Shown one piece after another: positions 54,584 to 60,703 of a DNA stretch of 60,703 nt. The DNA comes from Legionellaceae bacterium. Lineage in GTDB: Bacteria; Pseudomonadota; Gammaproteobacteria; Legionellales; Legionellaceae. Below the pieces are notes generated by a model that worked only from the letters and a program-made list of their open reading frames with translations, was not told where the DNA came from and ran no database searches. The translations under genes were made by a program, and so were the position numbers. The stretch lies in contig JARGPO010000008.1 in NCBI GenBank assembly GCA_029213075.1, positions 1-60,703 of the forward strand. Reading direction: 5' to 3'. Each line of letters starts with the position of its first letter. Position 1 is the stretch's first letter.

Positions 54584-54831
54584 TCTTTTTTAACTGCTGG
54601 TGCCTTTTTAGGGGCCGGTTTTTTTACTTCCTCGCTCGAATCTGAATTTCTGCAACATAAATGCTTATGACTACATAAAACCAAGCCAACAATAAACATT
54701 CCTAGAATACCAACTCCACTAAGAGTTAGAAGGGTTAACAGCGTCGCTAATATTAAAAATATAGCGCCAACAATCTCTCTACGATGTGTAGATAGACAAG
54801 ATCTAACTTTACATTCTGTACTCTTCAGCAT
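54568..54831 (-). CDS. Small hypothetical membrane protein, 87 aa
   Basis: No family recognised. Two adjacent hydrophobic helices (about 22-40 and 42-58) form a hairpin, followed by a Cys/His cluster (CSHKHLCCRN) and a Lys/Pro-rich tail (KKPAPKKAPAVKKEPK). The ATG at 54831 is preceded by GGAGGA at ideal spacing; an upstream ATG four codons earlier overlaps that site. The tail composition resembles that of the 118-residue Lys/Glu-rich protein further right. Confidence 0.6.
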   Translation of the reverse strand: MLKSTECKVRSCLSTHRREIVGAIFLILATLLTLLTLSGVGILGMFIVGLVLCSHKHLCCRNSDSSEEVKKPAPKKAPAVKKEPKSN

Positions 54832-54913
54832 TTTATCCTCCATGAATAAACGTTTTACAATACTTATAATAGACCAATTTTATAAAAAACAACACAGATT
54901 AATTGTTTTAATT

Positions 54914-55768
54914 TCAAATTTCAGAAACAACAACTTGCTTTTGAGTTCCTAGACCTGATATTTGCATAGAAATACTATCGTTAGGCTTTAAATATTCATG
55001 TTTCCAGGAGCTAGCACTCCCTGGAGCGGATCCCATTGAAATTATGTCTCCTGGATATAATGTAAAATATTTACTTAAATAACTGATAATTGATTGTTCA
55101 TTATGAATATAATCACTAGTTTTGAAATTTTGACGCAAATGCCCATTGACCCAAAGTTTAATTTCTAGTTTTGCAGAGTCAGATACCTCATCTTTTGTCA
55201 CTATATAAGGTCCTAACGGAGCAGATCCGTCAAAGCACTTTCCTTTGGTGAATTGTGTATCTGATGTTTCAAACTGCAAGTGACGATCAGATAAGTCATT
55301 GCAACAAGTATATCCAAAGATATAATCTCGAGCATTTTCTTTTGAAATATATTTTCCTTGCTTGCCTATAACAATTGCAAGCTCAGCCTCCCAATCCAAT
55401 TTCGTAAGACAACTAGAATAACTAATTGGATCAAATGGTCCGGATACAACACAATTAGGCTTCATAAAAATGATTGGTTCAGACTCAAGATCAACCTGAA
55501 CACCCATTTCTTGCGCATGCTCTTGTGAATTAAATCCGATAAATATTAACTTACCAGGGGTCTTTATAGGAGAACCAATACGAACATCGCTGTCTACCAA
55601 TGGTAGTTTTGCAATGTCTAGTTTCCTCATATTATCAAAAAGATTACTATTATTTAAAATACTAGGCTCATAGTCAGAAACATAGTCGGAAATATCCCTA
55701 ATATTTAAAGATTCATCAAGAATACCAGCCCTCTCATCACCCTTATCACCAAATCGTACCAGTCTCAT
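54914..55768 (-). CDS. Fumarylacetoacetate hydrolase family protein
   Basis: A 284-residue protein of the FAH superfamily. The core block FIGFNSQEHAQEMG is followed by EPIIFMKPNCVVSGPFDPI and the metal-binding DWEAELAIVIGKQGKYIS, then FGYTCCNDLSDRHLQ. The short (about 285 aa) form covers hydrolases of acylpyruvates, dienoates and ureidoglycolate-like substrates, so it need not be the fumarylacetoacetase of tyrosine breakdown, although hmgA occurs in this window. It starts at the very base where the 118-residue gene ends. Confidence 0.88.
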   Translation of the reverse strand: MRLVRFGDKGDERAGILDESLNIRDISDYVSDYEPSILNNSNLFDNMRKLDIAKLPLVDSDVRIGSPIKTPGKLIFIGFNSQEHAQEMGVQVDLESEPIIFMKPNCVVSGPFDPISYSSCLTKLDWEAELAIVIGKQGKYISKENARDYIFGYTCCNDLSDRHLQFETSDTQFTKGKCFDGSAPLGPYIVTKDEVSDSAKLEIKLWVNGHLRQNFKTSDYIHNEQSIISYLSKYFTLYPGDIISMGSAPGSASSWKHEYLKPNDSISMQISGLGTQKQVVVSEI

Positions 55769-56124
55769 TATTTGGAGTCATCACTTGGACTATCGTCTAC
55801 TTTAACTTCTTCTTTTTTAGGAGCTTCCTTAGCCTCACTTTTTACTTCTGCTTTTACTTCCGCTTTTACTTCAAGTTCCTCTTTAGGCTTTTCATCGGCA
55901 ACAGGTTCCTTTTTAGGAGCTTCTTTAGCTTCAGTTTTTACCTCTGCTTTTACTTCACTATTATCATCTGATTTCTTTTCAGCGGAACTTTCTTCCGTTT
56001 GAGGATGAGCAGCTTTATACTCAACAATAATTTCAGAAATACTTTTTCTAACGTCTTTAAATAATTTACCCGCCATAGAAGTTATTTCACCTAAATCTGG
56101 AATTTTAGACTTTTGATCAGCCAT
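55768..56124 (-). CDS. Lys/Glu/Ala-rich repeat protein, 118 aa
   Basis: No family recognised. Residues 8-45 are amphipathic and helical (EITSMAGKLFKDVRKSISEI). Residues about 48-118 are a low-complexity stretch built from EVKAEVK and EAKEAPKKE units, probably disordered. The DNA carries an internal direct repeat (55812-55860 and 55908-55956). Such segments often vary in length between strains. It overlaps the FAH-family gene by one base and is likely co-transcribed with it. Confidence 0.6.
   Translation of the reverse strand: MADQKSKIPDLGEITSMAGKLFKDVRKSISEIIVEYKAAHPQTEESSAEKKSDDNSEVKAEVKTEAKEAPKKEPVADEKPKEELEVKAEVKAEVKSEAKEAPKKEEVKVDDSPSDDSK
55812..55956. repeat. Internal direct repeat, two 49-bp copies 96 bp apart
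   Basis: Copies at 55812-55860 and 55908-55956 share most bases (for example GAGCTTC, TTTTTAC and CTGCTTTTACTTC). They encode the repeated EVK.E.KEAPKKE units of the 118-residue protein. The 96-base period keeps the frame, so slippage would change length without breaking the gene. Confidence 0.7.
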
Positions 56125-56243
56125 TTTCCTGCTCCTTAAGTTTTAGAATATGCTTTATAACGAAGAATGTTATAAAATCATCTAATTATTGATTTACAGA
56201 ACAACTAAACCTAATTTTAGCTTAATAGATCAAATGGAATATT

Positions 56244-56777
56244 TCAAGGTTCAATAGTCTGAACATCATTATTAGCTTCAAGCAATTTTATATGCTTGAT
56301 GAAATCCGGAGACAAACCATACATACCGTCTACCAACGGTATGAATTTTGCGTATAAGTAAGACTTACTCACATAATCTTTGGAAGGAACTAGAGATGTC
56401 ATTTGAGTTGCTAGAATTAGCAATGACACGATGAATACACCACGAAGAAGCCCAAAACCCATACCCAACAAGCGATCGGTGCCAGTTAAACCAGTGCTCT
56501 TTAAGATGTAACTAAGAAGTATATTAAATAAACTTCCTCCAACAACAACAAGTAATAAAATAATAACGCCTCCAGATACAAGGCGTGCGGAATCACTACT
56601 AATGTATGGCTTTAAATAAAATGCTACTTCCTGACAATAAGAATATGCTAACCAAATGGCAAGAACCCATATGCAAAGAGCCACCAACTCTTTTACAAAA
56701 CCACGAACCAAACCAGTTACAACTGATAGACCAATAATACCGATGATAAAAGCATCTATCATATTAAAATCTGCCAT
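56244..56777 (-). CDS. cvpA: CvpA family membrane protein
   Basis: A 177-residue inner-membrane protein with four helices. IDAFIIGIIGLSVVTGLVRG and FVKELVALCIWVLAIWLAY are the typical opening, and GLTGTDRLLGMGFGLLRGVF the typical centre. CvpA is linked to colicin V production and to envelope stress and bile tolerance in enterics. It lies two bases after the SPOR protein gene, matching the folC-dedD-cvpA order common in gammaproteobacteria; purF does not follow here. Confidence 0.93.
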   Translation of the reverse strand: MADFNMIDAFIIGIIGLSVVTGLVRGFVKELVALCIWVLAIWLAYSYCQEVAFYLKPYISSDSARLVSGGVIILLLVVVGGSLFNILLSYILKSTGLTGTDRLLGMGFGLLRGVFIVSLLILATQMTSLVPSKDYVSKSYLYAKFIPLVDGMYGLSPDFIKHIKLLEANNDVQTIEP

Positions 56778-56779
56778 AT

Positions 56780-57382
56780 TTAACTAACTCCAGTCTGAAC
56801 AATAAATCCGTTCAATTGCATTTTTGTGATTAGTTTTTTTTGTAAGTCAACAGCCTCTTCACGCTCACTTAGCTTGCCAACTACTACTTGATATAAATTA
56901 CCTCGCTCTCTGTCTATAATATTATAAGAAGCAAGATAACCATTATCTTTTAATTTCTCCACCAAAATATCAGCATTACTTCTTTGAGTAAAGGTCGCAA
57001 CTTGAATAGAAAACATTAACTCTTCATCTTTCAAATTTGTAGTAGGATTGGCCACAGCTTTTGCAAGCTGAGTTTCTTGTTTAATATTAGATTTAGTATT
57101 TAGAGGTGAGGCCTTAGCTATTACAGAATTTCTACGAACACTAGCTACTTCAACTACAGGAGCCTTTGCAATTTTTGCTTGTTTAAAAAGTGCTTGATTA
57201 GTAGGAGCAGCAACTTTAGGCAGCTCCGGTTTTGCTGGGAGTTTTAAAGCCAACTTAATATTTTTCTCAAAATTTCGATTAGATTTTTTCATCAAGGCCG
57301 GCAAAAAAATAACCGCAATAGATATTAATACGACCAACCCAATTAGTCTATGTTTGGTCTGCTCAGATATCGATAGATTCAT
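56780..57382 (-). CDS. SPOR domain protein (DedD-like)
   Basis: A 200-residue single-pass inner-membrane protein. The transmembrane segment is at about 11-28 (RLIGLVVLISIAVIFLPALM), followed by a basic Ala/Pro-rich periplasmic linker and a C-terminal SPOR domain at about 125-200 (MFSIQVATFTQRSNADILVE). SPOR domains bind denuded peptidoglycan at division sites, as DedD does. It overlaps the end of folC by 20 bases, implying coupled translation. Confidence 0.9.
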   Translation of the reverse strand: MNLSISEQTKHRLIGLVVLISIAVIFLPALMKKSNRNFEKNIKLALKLPAKPELPKVAAPTNQALFKQAKIAKAPVVEVASVRRNSVIAKASPLNTKSNIKQETQLAKAVANPTTNLKDEELMFSIQVATFTQRSNADILVEKLKDNGYLASYNIIDRERGNLYQVVVGKLSEREEAVDLQKKLITKMQLNGFIVQTGVS

Positions 57383-58643
57383 GTGTTAAATTCTCCATAA
57401 CTGCACCCACTAATAAAAATGAGCCATAAATTACAATTAAATCACCAGCCTTAGCCACACTGGCAGCTGCATCATATGCTGCGACTGGGTTCTTATAACA
57501 AAAGTGATCATAATTGGTCTCGGCATAAAGAGCATCAACTAACTCGCTCTCAGATGCCCCTCTCTTATGCTCTAACAAAGCTGGGTACCAATTACTTACA
57601 ATACCAGTTAAAGGTTTAATTAAACCTCGAACCTTTTTATCGCTCAACCCAGAAAAAACGGCGTGAACCCTACCTTTATTTTTAATTCCCAATATATAAT
57701 TAGCAAGCAATTCTACTGATTGTGGGTTGTGAGAGACATCGTACAATAATTTTACACTTTTGTCTACTAGATGTAACCTTCCTGGAATATGTACATTCAA
57801 CATTGCATCACACCAATGTTCAGATGTTACTGGTATTAGATCTGATAAGCAATCACTTGCAACAATAGCAGCCATTGCAGATTTCATATTTACGAGAGGA
57901 ATAGGTAGCGAGATATTAAAAATATCGTTCCTATCTATTTGAAGAATGTTATTAGAAATTGTATAAGTGTAATCTCTACCTAAACAAAGTAGATTAGTAC
58001 CTGTTTGTTTGGCGTGTTCTTCTATGCTTTCTGGCATAAATTCATCAGCAAAAATACATGTTTTGTGTGCACGCATAATACCAGCTTTTTCAAAGCCTAT
58101 CTGCTCAAGATTATTTCCCAAATACTCCTCGTGATCAAGAGCAATGGTGGTGATTATTGATAAATCTGAATCAATAATATTGGTTGCATCTAGACGACCG
58201 CCAAGTCCAACTTCTAAGATTATTACATCCAAGGAAGATGATTTAAAATATAATAATGCAGCAAGTAAGGATGCCTCAAAATAGGTGACATTAACATCAC
58301 CACGTACAGATTCAATTTGTGAGAAGGCTTTGCATAAATCATCGTCACTTATTTGTTTGTTATCAACACATATTCGTTCATTAAACTCGATTAAATGTGG
58401 AGATGTAAAGCAACCAACCCTGTAACCTGCCGATTTGTAAATAGCTTGCAAAGAGGCCGCGGTTGACCCCTTTCCGTTAGTACCTGCTATGGTTATAACT
58501 GGTATTTGCCAATTTAAGACATTCAATCTCTTAGCTATTTTTTTTGGATCTTCTAGACGTAGACGAACTTCTTTGAAATGGCGATTTTCTAAGAAATCGA
58601 GCCACTTAGGAAGATCCCAAGTGGAAAATGGCTCGTCAATCAT
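57363..58643 (-). CDS. folC: Bifunctional folylpolyglutamate/dihydrofolate synthase
   Basis: A 426-residue Mur-ligase-type enzyme that makes dihydrofolate and adds glutamates to folates. VITIAGTNGKGSTAASLQAI is the P-loop region, GCFTSPHLIEFNERI and ILEVGLGGRLDATNII are family signatures, and VSHNPQSVELLANYI marks the C-terminal domain. It begins eight bases after accD and overlaps the SPOR gene, giving the operon accD-folC-SPOR-cvpA. Confidence 0.96.
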   Translation of the reverse strand: MIDEPFSTWDLPKWLDFLENRHFKEVRLRLEDPKKIAKRLNVLNWQIPVITIAGTNGKGSTAASLQAIYKSAGYRVGCFTSPHLIEFNERICVDNKQISDDDLCKAFSQIESVRGDVNVTYFEASLLAALLYFKSSSLDVIILEVGLGGRLDATNIIDSDLSIITTIALDHEEYLGNNLEQIGFEKAGIMRAHKTCIFADEFMPESIEEHAKQTGTNLLCLGRDYTYTISNNILQIDRNDIFNISLPIPLVNMKSAMAAIVASDCLSDLIPVTSEHWCDAMLNVHIPGRLHLVDKSVKLLYDVSHNPQSVELLANYILGIKNKGRVHAVFSGLSDKKVRGLIKPLTGIVSNWYPALLEHKRGASESELVDALYAETNYDHFCYKNPVAAYDAAASVAKAGDLIVIYGSFLLVGAVMENLTHESIDI

Positions 58644-58651
58644 GACATTTC

Positions 58652-59512
58652 CTATGCAACTATTGAATGGCGTAACTTAGCAATTAATTCGGCAACTGTA
58701 TCACGCATTTTCTCACGCTCTACTATCATATCAATATGACCATGCTCTAGCAAAAATTCACTGCGTTGAAACCCTTCTGGCAACTGTTGACGAACTGTTT
58801 GCTCAATAACACGAGGGCCAGCAAATCCTATAAGCGCATTTGGTTCAGCAATAATTATATCGCCTAAGCTCGCAAAACTCGCAGAAACACCACCCATTGT
58901 TGGATCAGTTAAAACAACAATAAAAGGCAAGCCTTTAGCAGAAAGCTTGGCAAGAGCCGCTGATGTTTTCGCCATTTGCATTAGTGAGAACAATCCTTCT
59001 TGCATTCTTGCACCACCACTGGCAGTAAAACAAATATAACTGCAATTATCAGCAATAGCTAAGTCAACCCCACGAACAAATTTTTCACCAACTGTTGCTC
59101 CCATAGAGCCGCCCATAAACTTAAATTCAAATGCGCTAGCAACAACTGGTTGATTTTTTAAATTGCCTTTTACAACAACAATTGCTTCTTTCTCTTGAGT
59201 TTGCTTTTGAGCCTGAATAATTCGATCTTTATATTTTTTAGAGTCTCTAAATTTAAGCCTATCTATTGGTTCAAGATCTGCAGCAATTTCAACTGTACTT
59301 CCATCATCTAAAAAGCAGTTCAACCTATCACGAGCACCCATTCGATGATGATGATTACATTTACTGCAAACCAACTGGTTTTTCTCAAGCTCAGTTCGAT
59401 ATAAAACTTCGCCACAACCTAAACACTTAACCCATAGACCTTCAGGAACGCCTTTCTTTTGGGCTGTATCTGTTCTGACCCTTGAAGGCAATAATTTCTT
59501 CAACCAACTCAT
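58652..59512 (-). CDS. accD: Acetyl-CoA carboxylase carboxyltransferase subunit beta
   Basis: A 286-residue subunit that, with AccA, makes malonyl-CoA for fatty acids (and here possibly for the PKS module). An N-terminal zinc finger with two CxxC pairs (CLGCGEVLY and CSKCNHH) precedes the crotonase-like fold: [36 protein letters not shown] and [20 protein letters not shown]. Length and motifs are normal. First gene of the accD-folC operon, with a 195-base divergent gap in which no clear promoter stands out. Confidence 0.97.
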   Translation of the reverse strand: MSWLKKLLPSRVRTDTAQKKGVPEGLWVKCLGCGEVLYRTELEKNQLVCSKCNHHHRMGARDRLNCFLDDGSTVEIAADLEPIDRLKFRDSKKYKDRIIQAQKQTQEKEAIVVVKGNLKNQPVVASAFEFKFMGGSMGATVGEKFVRGVDLAIADNCSYICFTASGGARMQEGLFSLMQMAKTSAALAKLSAKGLPFIVVLTDPTMGGVSASFASLGDIIIAEPNALIGFAGPRVIEQTVRQQLPEGFQRSEFLLEHGHIDMIVEREKMRDTVAELIAKLRHSIVA

Positions 59513-59707
59513 AAATAATAATCCACGTTATACCAATATGAGCAATATTATACCCCAACTTAATCAATACTCATATCCCAAATTTGTATTGAGTTTTAGT
59601 TAGTCGTAATTATTAAGAAAAAACTCAGTATTTTAACCATTAAAAGCATAAAGTTTTTTAAAAAATGGTCGCTATTAGTAACATATAGAACAAAAACAGG
59701 TGACGCA

Positions 59708-60421
59708 ATGCTTAAAATAATAACAACAGTTGCTACTTTACTTATATTTTTCCAAACCAATTGTTATGCCAGACATGTGTATGGTGAAAAATTATGTGAC
59801 TCTCCAGGTTATTTTTGTATCAAGGCAAAAGCGAATGATACATGGGAGAGTCTTTTTCCAACGGATCAGTCTCGAGATATAGTAAAAAGAGTTAATCGAA
59901 TGAATATTCGACTAAGAACAGGCACAACTATTGCCATTCCTAAGAAGCTCAATGAAATTAGCATTTATGATGTTTCTCCTTTTCCACGATATATAGAACC
60001 TACTGGTGAAAAAATGATTTATGTTAATCAAAAAGAATTAGCCTGGGCTGCATATAATGAAGAAGGTGAGCTGGTTTGGTGGGGTCCAATATCCAGTGGA
60101 TCTGGCAAATGCAAATCAGATGGTCATTGCGCCACTCCTCCAGGATCATATAGAGTAATTAGAAAACAAGAGATTGATTGTGTTTCAACTGTATTTCCAG
60201 TGAGAGCAAATGGCGAAAATGGCGGTGCTATGATGCCATATTGTATGCACTATTACCGTGGATTTGCCCTACATGGTAGCACATCAGTCCCTGGTTATAG
60301 AGCGAGTCATGGTTGTGTTCGCATGTTTATTGAAGATGCGAGATGGCTAAATGAAGAGTTTATATCTGTTCCAGCGGCCGGTGGCTACAAAGGCACAAGA
60401 GTGGTTGTAACGTCGGTATAG
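59708..60421 (+). CDS. Exported L,D-transpeptidase (YkuD family)
   Basis: A 237-residue periplasmic enzyme that makes 3-3 peptidoglycan crosslinks or anchors lipoproteins. A signal peptide (IITTVATLLIFFQTNCYA) is followed by a degenerate LysM-like segment (IKAKANDTWESLFP) and the YkuD domain (about 100-237). The catalytic motif has HGST and Cys203 in ASHGCVRM. RVVV closes the fold. Single gene divergent from accD; ATG at 59708. Confidence 0.92.
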   Translation: MLKIITTVATLLIFFQTNCYARHVYGEKLCDSPGYFCIKAKANDTWESLFPTDQSRDIVKRVNRMNIRLRTGTTIAIPKKLNEISIYDVSPFPRYIEPTGEKMIYVNQKELAWAAYNEEGELVWWGPISSGSGKCKSDGHCATPPGSYRVIRKQEIDCVSTVFPVRANGENGGAMMPYCMHYYRGFALHGSTSVPGYRASHGCVRMFIEDARWLNEEFISVPAAGGYKGTRVVVTSV

Positions 60422-60468
60422 ATTTAACATGCTTTATATTTTTATTTGATATAATTCTCAAGTTCCAT

Positions 60469-60585
60469 TTATTTTTCCTTAAATTCATATATACAATCCC
60501 AATCATTTGGAGGATTTGTATTTTTAAAACCAGCAATACGCTCTACAAAGACATTGGGTAGCGACTCAGAATAGTTGTTGTTCAT
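60469..60585 (-). CDS. Possible small ORF, 38 aa, coupled to the transposase fragment
   Basis: MNNNYSESLPNVFVERIAG begins at an ATG that overlaps the stop of the transposase frame as TAATG, and ends at TAA (60469). No family recognised. It could be a real small gene, the remnant of a gene interrupted by the insertion, or chance. Nothing else is seen between 60422 and 60703 apart from the transposase. Confidence 0.3.
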   Translation of the reverse strand: MNNNYSESLPNVFVERIAGFKNTNPPNDWDCIYEFKEK

Positions 60586-60703
60586 TATAAAGCCACTCTA
60601 AATTCGTATCGATTAATAAACAATCCAATAACAATGTCATGCATTTTCTCTAGTTTTGAAAAGCAAATTGTTCTTCTTGCCAAACGTTTGATACGCGAGC
60701 GTA
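60585..60703 (-). mobile_element. IS1-family transposase, C-terminal part (runs off the window)
   Basis: The minus strand from the right edge encodes about 38 residues ending in TAA: IKRLARRTICFSK followed by EKMHDIVIGLFINRYEF. This matches the C-terminus of IS1 InsB-type transposases (LARL.RKSLSFSKSVELHDKVIGH). The N-terminal and catalytic parts are outside the window. No terminal inverted repeat is recognised between here and 60421, so the boundary of the element is unknown. Confidence 0.7.

Noticed and set aside
1-60703. CRISPR array, prophage or rRNA operon
   Set aside because: No regularly spaced direct repeats, phage structural genes or rRNA sequences were seen.

Overview
The window comes from an AT-rich (by eye about one third G+C) gammaproteobacterial chromosome. 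Gene order and content point to the order Legionellales or a close relative. The evidence is the block tig-clpP-clpX-lon-hupB-ppiD behind a tRNA cluster, the block surE-yqaA-nlpD-rpoS facing hmgA, gmk-rpoZ-spoT-ridA, accD-folC-SPOR-cvpA, and several large proteins of unknown family that look like candidates for secreted effectors. The taxonomic call is an inference from synteny and has not been checked against a database.

Left part (1-27.6 kb) is mostly accessory. It holds a nearly complete miniature transposable element at the left edge, an unknown acidic-tailed protein, an AzgA-type purine permease, queF (queuosine), a DUF938 methyltransferase, a Bcr/CflA-type exporter, a 797-residue protein of unknown family, a secreted GH2 enzyme of the exo-beta-glucosaminidase type, a 375-residue protein with hydrophobic hairpins, an MHS-type symporter overlapping a dihydrouridine synthase, and a PQ-loop membrane protein. 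It also holds a 7.1-kb single-gene NRPS-PKS hybrid (A-PCP-KS-AT-KR-ACP-TE). The adenylation pocket I read from its sequence is close to the glycine code, so the simplest predicted product is a glycine plus malonate unit such as 4-amino-3-hydroxybutanoate. A hybrid histidine kinase (PAS-PAS-HisKA-HATPase-REC-HPt) is divergent from it, followed by an ArsC-like protein and an MFS transporter with a clear promoter and operator.

Middle part (28-43 kb) is housekeeping. ppiD, tRNA-Asp, tRNA-Val, hupB, lon, clpX, clpP, tig and four tRNAs (Leu, His, Arg, Pro) lie on the minus strand, with recognisable promoters ahead of hupB and of the tRNA cluster. Then come an unknown membrane protein, uup, ridA, spoT, rpoZ and gmk, with rph divergent.

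Right part (43-60.7 kb) holds yggT flanked on both sides by short elements with terminal inverted repeats and 9-bp direct duplications, a GltB-like FMN protein, hmgA converging on rpoS, nlpD, a DedA-like protein, surE, a small exported protein and an RhlE-type helicase. A 538-residue protein with a GFSRG hydrolase-like elbow follows, then a small membrane protein, a fumarylacetoacetase-family protein, a Lys/Glu-rich repeat protein, cvpA, a SPOR protein, folC, accD, an L,D-transpeptidase and the C-terminus of an IS1-type transposase at the right edge.

The most striking non-coding signal is a family of short mobile elements. They share a CAGGGCAA-type terminus, 9-bp target duplications (seen in two copies) and, in longer members, a modular core with two hairpins whose stems change in a compensated way. 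The core appears at about 0.1-0.3, 27.8-28.0 and 52.8-52.9 kb, with modules reordered or inverted between copies.
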